From Gymnorhina tibicen (taxonomy: Eukaryota > Chordata > Aves > Passeriformes > Artamidae), in NCBI GenBank assembly GCA_013399875.1, contig VXAZ01007998.1, forward strand, positions 1-64,000: a stretch of 64,000 nt of DNA, read 5' to 3'. The notes under the pieces are model-generated. The model ran no database searches. It worked only from the letters and a program-made list of their open reading frames with translations, and had not been told where the DNA came from. The position numbers and the translations under genes were made by a program. Of this stretch, positions 15,338 through 27,163 are shown piece after piece (position 1 is the stretch's first letter; every line of letters begins with the position of its first letter).

Positions 15338-15884
15338 CCCAAATGTCTACAGCAATCCAACAGTGACAGGGACAACTAATTATATATTCTGAGGCATTAT
15401 CTGATGCCCATTCTTCCACTCAGTTCATCCTGCCCAAGACACTTATGGGGCTACATCCCACAGGGAGAATCTCCCTGACAGGACTGTCCTTGACTCCTGG
15501 ACTGTTCCCATCCCAGGACAACCAACAAGAGAATTAGTCTCATTGTTTCAGCTCTGAAAAGGGGTGATAATATGCATTTCAACTTTTAATGAAATTTGGA
15601 TTCAGTCCTAAATAAATTAAGAGCTTTTTGTGAATCAAAACCAATAACATATACATCAAGGGCAAGTTACCTTCAAAATATAGGAGATGCCCTCAGATAT
15701 GGCATGAATTTACCTCTCAGTGTCAAACAGCATGGATTTGTGAGCTACAAAGGAATACTACAATGTGTATCAATCTCTTCAAATGATTGCAGTGACTGGG
15801 GTTTTAGATAACTGGTTTTGAATGTAGGCAAAATATTTCAAGTCTGGAGATTGGCCTTAGTTTTTGGGCTGCTGAACTATTTAA

Positions 15885-15957
15885 TCATCTTCCCTTCCTC
15901 CTTCCAACTTTTCTTCTTTCAGCCTTTATCTCCTTCCTTCCTTCCTTCTCTTCAAAG
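15885..15957. repeat. Polypyrimidine (CCTT-rich) tract
   Basis: The plus strand is almost purely C and T, with several consecutive CCTT units near 15930-15950. It is a simple, low-complexity tract with no associated exon. Confidence 0.75.
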
Positions 15958-17698
15958 CACTGTATATACACATAGGCATACAATGTCCTCCGTGTTTTGT
16001 ATTCTACACATCTTTAAAATCTATTAGAATAAACCCAAAACCAAAGCTGTATTGAACCCAACAAGCTGTGGAAAACAAGTGAGCATTTACAGTATGGTTC
16101 AGTCATACATAACCCAGTACGATAACATTTAATAAAGTGGAGATTATGAAACAAAAGGGCAACACTGGGCACTAAACAGATGGAGAGAGCAGTGGGAGAG
16201 GCAACATTAGCATTCTGCAAGTCAACTTGGCAGCAGTAAGTTAATACCAGTAAGTCAGTGGATCAACAGGAAAAAGAAGGGCATCCAGCTTTTCAACAAT
16301 GTCTAACCATACATTCAATTATTGCAATTTAGAATTTTCTGTCCCCCTTTCTTATTTGTGTAATTATCATTTTTAAATTTTTAAAGTAGTGTCATTTCTC
16401 TCAGATTCAGCCTGTGTAGAAATGTTTCAAAAATTTCCATAGAGAACTCAGTCATAGTTTACAACACATAAACCTCTCCTGCACAGAAAATTCTGACACC
16501 CAAGGTACTTGTAGAAGCACAGAGAGTGCTGGAAATTTTTATGTGATAGTGGTATAGAAACATACCACAAATAGGCCTAAAAAAGCCCTGCTTTTATGGA
16601 AACTGCTGCTCCTATTTCGTTTTAAACAGTTTGATGTGCATGTTTGAATATAATAGCCAGGTAATTGTAGAATTCAGAATTTTACCTTTTTAATATCTGT
16701 GTGGGTGAAGAAAATAGTCATATAAAAAAAAGTTCTGAAATTAAAATGGGTGGTGGACACATCCCCAAAACACAGACACAACTGAACGTGAATGAATCAT
16801 GTCTAGAAAGATAGGAGCTAGGGAATACAACTTCCCTTTTTACTCAGAGTATTGTGGTGGGATTGTAAGTGAATGCCAAAAGAACAAAGAGCACGCCAAT
16901 ATATCTCAAGCTGCTAAGGAAGATCTAATTCTTTGTTTAGTGTGCAGACTTCTGATGCCAAGTGTTTAAATCCTCTTCCAGAGACAACTGGCAGCATGCT
17001 GAGGGGGAGGAGAGGAGCAAGTTCAAAGTTAAACATATAAGCATCATTAAAACTCACATCTGGGGTCATGTAGCTGTGACCGAGCCCATGGGAATCTTTC
17101 TGAATTACCTAAAAATAACCAATATGTACCAATGATGTAACAGAAATGCTAGTTCTTTCTTTTAAAAGTTCTGTACCTCACTTTTAGACTGAAAATATGA
17201 CTTTTAATCAACATTTCACAGGCAGTTGGAAGTGCACTACATTAAATACATTTACCTAGTAGTGGTGTTGGAGAAGATCCATGTGTACACAACCACACCC
17301 AAATTTTAAAAATGAATAATTATGCTGTGAAATGATAATGCAAGTCAGAAAATAAAAAAAGCTATAGCTTCTCAAGAATTTGAATTTTGCCATATTCTTC
17401 TTTGTGTTGAACAACATTGACTTTATTTGTAATTTACTGGTAAAGCAAAGATAAATTGTACCTTCTTAGAGTACACTACTTTCACCTTCCAGGTCCTAGC
17501 AGCAACCTCTTGTTTGCTTTTCATGTCTTACACAGTGAAAAGGCAGAGGTAGGAAAAAAATTGTTTTGAGAAATTCTAAGCCAATTAGAAATTTAAATTT
17601 AGGCTTTCTGAGTGCAATGTTTTGATTTATTTCACTACAAATAGAAACTACTGATTGACCTACTAATCAATCCACCAATTGATAGAGTTATTCTGTGT

Positions 17699-17895
17699 CT
17701 GTGGATACTTACATACACATGTATGCATATATATGTGTACATATAGATGTATACTTACGTGTATGTATATATACATATATATGCATGTGCATACATAGTT
17801 TATATAAGGTGCATAATTGGCACATAGTATGTGCATAGTTTATATAATTTATATTGTTTATACAATTTATATATATGTGCTATATATAATATGTG
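17699..17895. repeat. TA/TG-rich low-complexity tract with palindromes
   Basis: Alternating purine-pyrimidine DNA made of TA, TG and CA steps. A perfect self-complementary core lies near 17764-17780, flanked by imperfectly mirrored GTATGCATATA-type arms. Further on, a block of about 13 bases (ATAGTTTATATAA) occurs twice about 40 bases apart. This is a compound microsatellite that could extrude a cruciform. Confidence 0.8.
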
Positions 17896-20800
17896 CCTGC
17901 TTGTGTTTCTTATTAAATCGCACCCCGAAATTTTGTGATACTTTCTAAAAACTTTCCCAAAGTTTTCCTAGTGGACAATGTTGTAGTAAGGAAGCAGAGG
18001 TGCTCATGAGGGAAACACTGTGTGTAAGGCTCACTCACTAGTTTAAATGGAGGACAGGATGGTGCATGGAGAGTTTCAATCAAAGCAATGGTAATAGGAA
18101 AATTTGAGTGGTAATCTATGCCATGAAGAGTTAGGAAGAATATTGATATTATGTGACACATATTTTTAATGCCTTTTCAACATTCTTTAATCTTGAAACG
18201 GATTTTTTTTAACCTATATATTCAAAATTTCCTTTATTTTTCAGTTTGTTTTACAATTAATTCAATGCACCATTATCTCATTGTTTCAAAATAGAGCACC
18301 ATTTAAGGTTAAACAGATAATGTCTGAAATAACACAAACATGTTTTTAAAAATTGTTGTATAAGGTATTTTCAGTACAACGAAAATAAAACAGCCATGGC
18401 AAACACATTCTGTAAATGGGGAAATATTACAATGTAATCATCTTCACAGCATATGGTAGCTACGTATTTGCATGTTAAATATTGTATGTAGTAAAATGTA
18501 GTGCAATACTTTGGTCTACAGGGAATTCTAATTTATGGGCACCTTGACTCACACACAATGATTTGTAAGGCTTTCACAGTCAGCTATGTCCAAATAAGTT
18601 GTATCACACTTACTAGCAATTGATTATTACACTACCAGTAGAAAAATGATACTATGTTGAGTCTCAAGAGCTGAAGATACTTGACTATCTTCATCTGAGA
18701 CACTTTTAACTAATTGTTCACAAAATCAGTTAACCAAAGCAGAATTAGACTATCTTTCAGGATAAAACATAGAGTTATTTTTATTTATCTCAAGTCTGCT
18801 CTTACATGATATGGGGCTAAGCAGGGACATGAAAGCATGGTTTTTATAGTTTTGCACACAAGTGACGCAATATTAAACAATGTGCATGTAATAAGGAGGT
18901 AAATGCATCTTCATTTACCAAGTAAAGAAGATGTTTACTTTTTGAGACTTGAGCTAGTTATTTATCTTGTAGGATAAGTGTGACAGAGAATGTAAATGAT
19001 GGACAAAATTTTGATAAGTCGAGAACTGGAGAATTTTATGAAAAGATGTTGTTAAAATCCATCAACAGGTTTTCATTTTCTGTCTGCTACCAGAAACATG
19101 CCATGAAAGAATTTTCACATAAAATGGACCCACACTGCAACAAGGTGTCACGTCAGCTAGATGGGTTTTTATCATTACTCTCTATGCTATTCTACTGTTG
19201 TTATCATTAACTCACATACACATCGACTTAAACACATCTTGGCTTGCTTGGGACTCCAGTTCTGCGTAGCCCTGACTAAGCAAAGGCTGGCACATACTGT
19301 GGGATCGTTGCTGCTTTTTCTTCTTCTTTTAAACAATTAATTCTTAAATGATTGGATTTCTCTCAGGCAATATTAGTAAATCTTACAACAGATAAACCAG
19401 AAACCCTAAGACAGGGAATGGATGGTTTGGAGGCTGAGAGTCTTGCCATGAAGTTACATAATAGATTTTTTTGGCCAGAAAAACTGGCCATAAAATTCCT
19501 TTCATTACTTTTTTTACCATGGATGTTATTCATCGGCCATGCCAATGCATTTGCTTATTAGACTATAATACTAACCAGGAAAAAAAAGTGATCCTAGTTA
19601 ACAATAATTCCCGTTTTTTGGCAGCTACATCTGAGCCAGTTTTTCTGCCAAATTTGATGGTCATATAACTACACATACAAAAGAACAAACCAGACAAACC
19701 CCTGTGGAAGAACTTTTCATTTTGTGAACAGCAGTTAGGCATCCAATTACCATTCAGCCATTCTGAAAACAGTTCCCCCATCTCCCTTTCCCTTGTTTAT
19801 AAATTTGGAAATAAAGCAATATTTTTTTAATCCACTTTTTCAACCTTGTGTATTTGGACTTGCTGGCCATTAGACTGGGCAAGATATGTTTTGATGCTTT
19901 CTCAAGATTCCTAAACCTTTTATATTTGTGTTCTGGATTGCAAGAACCAGCTGCAATTTGGTTGTGATAATGGCACTTTGGATATGATGACCATTTTCTT
20001 CTATATTCAGCCTTTAGCATTAATTATTTTTTTCTCTTACTGTCTCTTTGAGGTTTTGTATCGCTTTGTTTTATTTGCCACATCATCCATTACACGCAGA
20101 CACTGATGAGGAGAGAAAAAGAGCTTGGAAAATGAAAGTCTTTGTAACTCCAGGTGTGTTGTCAGTTGCTGCTCACTGTCTTTTTTGGTTTTCCTTGGTC
20201 TGCTAACAAGAATATGTAACTGAAAAATTCACAAAACAAAAATTAATAGCTACCTGGAGAAAAAAGAACAAAAAAAGTTTTATTTTATGAGTACTTTGGA
20301 ACTGGCAGCTTGAAGCACCAGCTGCCTGTTTGTTTTACTATTATTTGTTTTAAATTTATACATGGAAGTGTGGGAGGGAAGGCAACTTATAGCACGTGTT
20401 CCTGTATGCCCATTATTTTATAAACTTGAGCTTGGTCCAAGTGCAATTGCTAATGGAAAGAAAAGAATCATTGTTCCCTGAATCATGAGAAGGGGAAGGC
20501 TGTTCTGTGCCTATTTCTATTCCCTCTCTGGTAGCTAGGAAGTACTTTCTTCAATGGTGAGAAGGTTAGTCTCTCACAGAGATATCTTTATTTCCGTTAC
20601 TGTTTAGCCATGTTTGTGTTAACTGCAACAATCAAGTAGGACATCCAGACTGCAACCTTTGCTCTCAATGCACTTCCAAACACCCATATATTTAATATTA
20701 TTTTCCTAGTCAGCATTCTCCTGGCAATGCCTCTGGTTTTGTAGGTGCTTCTGTAATACTTAATTATTTTTGAGGCCAGAACCAGTCCCAAACCAGCCCA

Positions 20801-21245
20801 ACACTTTTTAGAAACAGACTAATCCAGGAAAGCCAGAGTAGCACGGAAGACAAACCCATGTTTTTCACACAGCAAGCTCAAGCAGGAGTGTGCTTGTTTC
20901 CAGATTTTCCTTATACTGATCTCTTATCTCCAACCCCATTTTCTACTCTCAATATTAACATATTTGTACTTTGGTTACTAGTAAATAGTGTACGCTGTGT
21001 CTTTCTCATACAGCTATCTATGAAGAAATACCTATAGAAATGTGCACAGGAAAAGGAAATAAAAGAAAACTAATAGAATGTATCTTCAGTGTATTTAAAG
21101 TAAATGATTCGGAGAAAGTCTTCCCCGTTCCTAGCAGACAGGGTAAAAAAGAAACTAACTGCTGAGGTAGTAAATGCACAGCCACGCAGATTCTACTTTG
21201 GCTAGCTTTCTGGAGGATATGCCATTGGGAAAAATCTCACACTAC
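17896..21245. other. Unique AT-rich non-coding DNA
   Basis: No coding, RNA or mobile-element signature is recognisable. Short frames here share no residues with families I know. The stretch is bounded on the right by the LTR target duplication at 21246. Confidence 0.7.
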
Positions 21246-21385
21246 AAGGGTGTAGCGGGTTCAGTTCGAAACCAGGCAGAAACACTAATTAAGTGTAGTG
21301 GTTTTGTTTGCATCTCTTACCTTCTGTGAGACAAGAATTAGGAGAAAAACAAAGCAGGTTCTAAATGTTAAAGGATATAAAGAAG

Positions 21386-21391
21386 TTTATT
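21386..21391 (-). promoter_or_regulatory. LTR polyadenylation signal AATAAA
   Basis: TTTATT on the plus strand is AATAAA on the minus strand. Its position about 135 bases before the LTR end fits the retroviral R/U5 boundary region and fixes the orientation of the element. Confidence 0.6.
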
Positions 21392-22594
21392 AACAGAACT
21401 AGAAAGTAAAAAGGAATAATAAGGGTCAGAATAAACCTTCAGAACACTTCTCCTCCCCCCACCCTCCTTCTTCTCCCACTGACACTGTAAAGATACAAAA
21501 CTTGGGATTTTTCAGTCAGTTTACCACCTCTATAATAGTCTTTCTTCAGTTCACTTAGGGAGAGGAGTGTCTTTTTGGTGTGCTATGGAGGCTTCTCTAC
21601 AAGAAAACAGTTTTCTCATGGCTTCAGTGTCAGAACAAACAGCCGCCCAGGGTGGTTCTCTGTTCGATGTGAAAGTCCTGTCCCTCGATTTACAGCTTTC
21701 CCCACAACTGTTTTCGAGGGTTCAATCTTTAGCTAATGGGGTACCATTTTAAGGATGAGCTGTTCAAAAGCAAAGGTTCTCTTCATCTACTCTCTGGGAT
21801 AATCTTCATCTTTAGGAACAGAGGTCTTCTTCTTCCCTGGGAGCAAGGGTCTTCATCACTCTCTGTCTGTTCAGGCTTCTCACTGGATCACAGCTACTTC
21901 AGCATTTGCTTGTTTCAGCACAGGCACCTTTCCTCATGGCTACAGTTTGAACGCTCCACCCCATGCTTATCATGAAGTTACAATGGGTTCTATGATGTAT
22001 CATAGTCCATTATCATAGTTTTACAAAAGAATTTCAGCTTCTAAATTCGAAGCATCTCTTCTTTCTCCTCTCTCTGGGTTTCAGCTCTTCTTTCTTCACT
22101 GGCTTTGGTGTCTCTATCACGGTGTCTTTTTCACGTGCCTTTGCCTTTCTCTTTCCTCTGACCGGGGAGAGGATTGATGTCTGCAGGCTTCATCTGTTCT
22201 GGGGCACTTATAGCGCTGAAAAGGTTAATCTTACCCAGGCCTTGCAGCTGGAATTTATCTTTTGCTGTTGGTCACATGATCTCTGCCTAGCAGCATCTGG
22301 ATGAGATTCGGCTGCGTGGTCTCGGCCTCAGATGGGGGAGGGTTTTGGCCGCAGGGCTACTCGCAGCTTCTGGGTGGCTTCCTCCGAGCCGGCCCGGCCC
22401 CGCGCCAGGGACCCACCCAGGTGAGCCAGGGAGGAAGCGGGGCCGTGGCCCAGCCTGCTGTGCCGCACAGACCACACGGAGGAAGGCTGCTCTAACGGAG
22501 CAGGAGCGGCTGAGATGTTTAGCCGAGCTGCGCTGCGGGGTCCGGCCCAGACCGGAGCAGAGCAGCAGCCCGGCCCTGCGAGAGCGCGCAGGCA

Positions 22595-22711
22595 GGGCCC
22601 AGCCTGGCCTCGTCGGGCCACACCGGCCGGGCCCAGCCTGGCCTCGTCGGGCCACACCGGCAGGGCCCAGCCTGGCCTCGTCGGGCCACACCGGCCGGGC
22701 CCAGCCTGGCC
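22595..22711. repeat. 34-bp minisatellite inside the LTR, about 3.4 copies
   Basis: Units start with GGGCCC at 22595, 22629, 22663 and 22697, a constant spacing of 34 bases. Three full copies are almost identical (a C/A difference at the end of the second unit) and a fourth stops after about 15 bases. Because 34 is not a multiple of three, the array opens long frames in several phases on both strands. Those frames are proline/alanine/glycine-rich and are not genes. Confidence 0.9.
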
Positions 22712-25700
22712 CCACCAGTGGCCGTGTGGGCACCCCAGCTACCTGTCCAAAAGCCGGGAAGCAAGAGACAGGTTCCTGGGCTTGTTCGTACTTAAATGTG
22801 TTTTTACAGAGACGTGTTCAGCTTCTTAAGTGGCTTAACAGAGTTGTCAATACTCAAACTAGCCAATTGATTGGTTCTATCAGGTCTGGAGGAAGTTAGA
22901 ATAGCACCTTGCAAAAACATCACTTCTGTAGCTGGTGGAACTTTTTCCTTAACTAAAAACCCAAGCTGTCCTAAAACACGACGAAGGGATCACATGAGAC
23001 TGTCATGGTGTCCTTTCTGCCCTTTAAGTCTCTGAGAAAAGCTTTAGCAGCTAAAAAAGGCTCTGTAACCTCAAGTGAGAATAAGAGATGTGGCTAATGG
23101 GCCCACAGCTGACTAAACTCTTGTTCTCATGGAGCAGGCTGAATGCCTCCATTTCACAGCCACACCAATGAAAGGCTCAGAAATCCCCTGCAGCTTCTGA
23201 ATTCTTGAGAACACAACACGTTTAGCATTTTGTGTTGTGACCCCACCTGGGTTTCAGCTATCAAATGTCATACAGAATGCAGAGGCTGAACATGTGAAGA
23301 AATGAGTCTCTCAAAGGCTGAAAGAGCTGTCAACAAAACCTACAGTACAAACTTAGATATAATACTTGGCATTTACCTGGATCATTTCAGGGTGTGACAT
23401 TAGCATGTGCGTCTTTGTGAGAATTTGAGCCTGACCACTGTAAAAAGAAAAACAAAAGCAAAAAACTTTTCTTGGTATCCTTATGAATTCCAGACATTCT
23501 TTAGTTACATTTTCAAAAGGCAAGAACTACAAAGTAAAACAGAAGCTGTTTACAGCTGGGTATCTACACACCTTTACAAGGCAGTGTATTACATTCTTCA
23601 GAACAAGCTGGAAAACTAAGATTAAGCCTAACACTCTTCAGAATTAGCAAATACCTTGCTGGAGATAGTAATTCTGCCCTTTAAAAACAAAACAGCCTAA
23701 ATGGTCTTTTCCAATGTAAGGGAAATTACTTCCAAACATCTCTTAATTTACTGGATTTTGGCTGCTTTTTGAAAACACACATCATAAATTCAGCTCAGGG
23801 AATGATTCCTTGGGTTCATGCCAAATTACCAGGTCATTTAAATAGATGCTGTATGCTGTTACACACTTAAAATTATTTACACTAGTTTTATAGTTTCTTC
23901 AATCTGCTCCCTAACACTAACACTGTGGATAACCATTTACTCCAGAAAATCAACATCTTTCCTTTATTTCCTTTTTGTGGAGAGAATGTTATCAAGCATC
24001 AGTGTAGCTGCAGTGATGTTTCAGAGCATGTTTCATTTACAATGCAAATAGCTTGATTCTTTTTATTTTGAATACTGTATTTGTTCTTGTTAATTCCCCT
24101 CCCTTTCATTTTTCTCTTTTGAGTTCTGCCCATACGGCTTTGTAACTAGCATCCCAGGCTTCTGAGGCCTGAGAATTTAGTAGTTCCCATTTGGGAGCTG
24201 GTGAACGGCCTCTTTTGCTGGCTGAGGTACATAATGCTTGTAGCAGTATGGGCAATTATGATTGATCAGAAATAACTAGTTTATGAGCCTCAGAAAATGT
24301 CAATCAAAATTGCTTTGGTCACTTTAATATCAGTTAAGACTGTCGATAGATAGATGGAAATAATTTTACAATCATTAACTTTGCATGGTAGACACAAGGG
24401 GAATGACTTAAGGAGATAGCCTGAGAAGTTAAATTTGGAACTTTACTGCTTTTACTATGTTGTATAATTGCCTAGCTGCATGCCATCTGTTCCTCTTCCT
24501 CCCTCCAGGCAAAAGGGCATTCCAGCAGAGCCAGCAGCAGGAAAGGGTAAAAACGGAATCCTATACATAGAGAAAATAGCAAGAAAAGCAATTGTAAATG
24601 TCAGCAATCAAACACAAATCTATTTTGGGTTGTAAATTAGCAAAAGTAGAGATCTACTTCTCTCAGCCTCAAATCCTTTTGCTTCTGGGCAAAACCCGCA
24701 AGAGTAATATGGTAGTCCCAAGTTCACACTCCAACAGCTGCAAGGAAGTTCTGGTACAACAAAGTCAATGATAGATCTACCACTGATTTCAAAAGAGACA
24801 AAAGACTACTCTTAAGTTTAATCTTGTCTCACGAGGCTTTAAAATGATCATCCAAGTTCAAATCCTGATCCTCACTAATAATAGGCTTGTTAAGCTGTTT
24901 GACTCTGTTTATTGACAATTCTGCTTAGTAAGTGTCTTTCAGTGCATTAAGTTCTTCCATGGACAGTACATAGGTTCCTTTCTGAAGAACTTGTCTTTCC
25001 CAGGTACTTCTGTCATGTAAGCTTCACTGTTTTTCCCCCTTTCCTCCACTGTGCCTGTCTTCCTGCCTATTTTTCCAGAGACCAGAAAGAATCAGAAACT
25101 TTTGTTCCAAGTGTTTATTTTCTTGAGAAATCCTGCATCTTTGGGCTATTCCTGATCTTGACATGTCTCTGCCCATACTTCTGCAGCTCAGACATGCTGC
25201 AGGTGACTACTGTAATAACTCTGAATAATTTTAAATAAAGTTACGATTGTATTATGCTTATTTGCAGCTGGTTGAAAGTAGAAGTTTCTTGATACATGCA
25301 GATCTGCCTGCTAAATATAAACAAAAGCCTCATAGCATAGTGGGGGAAGACAAAATGTCATGAAATAAAATCAAGAGGTGCTAAAGTCCTTTGGTTCATT
25401 TTGGCAAGCAGCAGTGGTGGTCACCTATTCAAAAATGTTTCCTAGCATGCCAGGGCCCATGCTTTCCTACCACAATTTCACTTGGTATCTTCCATGGGGA
25501 TAGTCTCTAAAAAAGATCATGTTGCCTTGATTTAACTGCACTTAAAAGAAAAGCAAGGCATTGTAAAAACCGCCTTGGTCCTTGAAAGTATGGTGAGTAT
25601 TTGTCCTCCATTTTCCTGACATGATTAGATGCTGATCTATGGCTTTCATGGGTGTTAGACTGTTGAGGCATCTCTAAAGCCCCAGAAGGCTGTCGTGATC

Positions 25701-27113
25701 TTGACTGAAGGCTGCTAGTCAAGAGACCCAATTCATCTCTGTGCTTTTCTCATCTCAGTAATAATTTGAGAGGGAAGTCTGTTAGTTCCTCCAAGGTCTT
25801 CAGTAAGGATGGCTGTACACTGATTTCAAGCATGGTTGTTGCTACAGACCCGAACCATTTTTTTTTTAATTGCATTTTTTTCCATTAATGGAAAACTAAG
25901 GGATTCTCACTCAAATTGAGAATGTCATCATTCTTGTTAGCTATGTATTTAAAACAAGTTTAACAATCAGAAAATAAAAATAGACAAAAGTTAATTCTCA
26001 TCAAAAAATTTCTTCTGTTGTGTAATGTTACTCTTCCGACGCACATATATATTTCAACTTGTTAAAAGGTCTGCGTATATTTGAAGTAAAATGGTATATT
26101 TCTGAATATATTAGTAAATAGTCCACATGTTCTCACAACTGGAAGCATACTCACTGATATTAATTTTTAATTTAGCAACTTAGGTCCTGGCACAGTACGA
26201 CTTTAAAAAAAATTCACCAGGTTTCAGCAAACTTTTTGATATATAATGACAATATCCTATCCCAAAGTAATTTTCTTCACTTTCTTCCCCACTTGTAAAG
26301 TGATTGTTAACTTTGTTGAAATGGTTAATGTCACTAACTTTCCAAGCAGCATAATAACAAATCTCACTAGGCAAATACAAGGTTCTTCTTTAGAAGAAAT
26401 TTCTCTTTTCTCTTACTTATTGAGGAAAAATTATGCTTGAAGTATTTAACAATAATTTGCTTCCACAGATATGAAGAAATACGTGCACACATACATATGT
26501 ATATATTCTCCTTTATATTTCTTTGTATGCAAAACATAAAGAGTCTGGTGAACACAGAGTAGCAAAAAATTTGTAACTAGGAAGATAAATTTTATGAACA
26601 GTTTGTGTAATTCACTTAATGGCCTTATAGGTTGTAACACAAATCTTATGTCCTGACAAGCTGATACATCCTGTAGGTTCACACTATCTCATTGAAGCTC
26701 AACTTTTAAATAAATATCTTAACCCTTTGGTTTTCTGCTCATGTTCCTAATTTTCCATTGGTCACTTAGTTCCTTTCATTTGGCCCTCTTATCTCTTCCT
26801 ATGCCACTACCACATCTCGAAGTTTGCAGGGACTAACTACATCCCTGCACATTCACAAAAGACTCAGTTTCTTTCCATGCCCCAAATGTCAGTGAGATAA
26901 CCTGCTTGGATTTACTATGTGTTTTTTCCCTGGATATTTACAGAGAGGCTCCACCAAAATGTAAAAAGTAAAAGCAATACAAGGCAGAAACATGACATAA
27001 GTAACAGCCACGGGGGGAACAGTTAAAGTGATGCTGATATTTAAGATTTCAGATTATCTAGGTCTAGAGAATGGTAGCAATTTGCAACTTACTCAGACTC
27101 CTGATCTAAAGAT

Positions 27114-27163
27114 AACAAAAAAAACCCAACAAAAAAACAACATGAAAAACAAAACAAAACAAA
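27114..27163. repeat. A-rich simple repeat (AAAAC-like)
   Basis: The plus strand is a run of A interrupted by single C or CCC, including three AAAAC units near the end. No retroposon body is recognisable upstream. Confidence 0.75.

Larger units (their letters stand above)
1..17690. other. Unique AT-rich non-coding DNA, no gene recognised
   Basis: I see no coding exon, RNA gene or well-preserved mobile element here. Open frames are short (at most 139 codons, at 2779-3198 plus) and resemble no protein family I know. Low-complexity patches include an AC run near 540, purine-rich DNA near 1890-1990, A-rich DNA near 7600-7650, a TTTTG run near 13650 and polypyrimidine DNA at 15885-15957. Old, diverged repeats could be present below what can be recognised by eye. 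The stretch is intergenic or intronic; which one cannot be told from the sequence. Confidence 0.75.
21251..22983 (-). mobile_element. Solo LTR of an avian endogenous retrovirus (ERVL-like), 1.73 kb
   Basis: Read on the minus strand, the element ends in ...CTACA at 21251. A polyadenylation signal AATAAA lies at 21386-21391 (minus), about 135 bases from that end, as expected for the R/U5 part of an LTR. Identical 5-bp sequences AAGGG flank it (21246-21250 and 22984-22988), which is the target-duplication size typical of ERVL-type elements. The minus-strand 5' end reads CGTCGTG; an original TGTCGTG with one transition is my inference. The central part (about 22300-22740) is very GC-rich and holds a 34-bp minisatellite. 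No gag, pol or env sequence adjoins it, so it is a solo LTR left by recombination. A zebra-finch-type long LTR is the closest match I recall; the subfamily is unassigned. Confidence 0.75.

Noticed and set aside
22345..22899. 184-codon plus-strand frame and 148-codon minus-strand frame, Pro/Ala/Gly/Arg-rich
   Set aside because: Both run through the LTR's GC-rich core and the 34-bp minisatellite, which opens several frames at once. No domain is visible.
24130..24330. High-complexity blocks here and at 14700-14840 considered as conserved non-coding elements
   Set aside because: Nothing in one sequence alone shows conservation; a multi-species alignment would be decisive.
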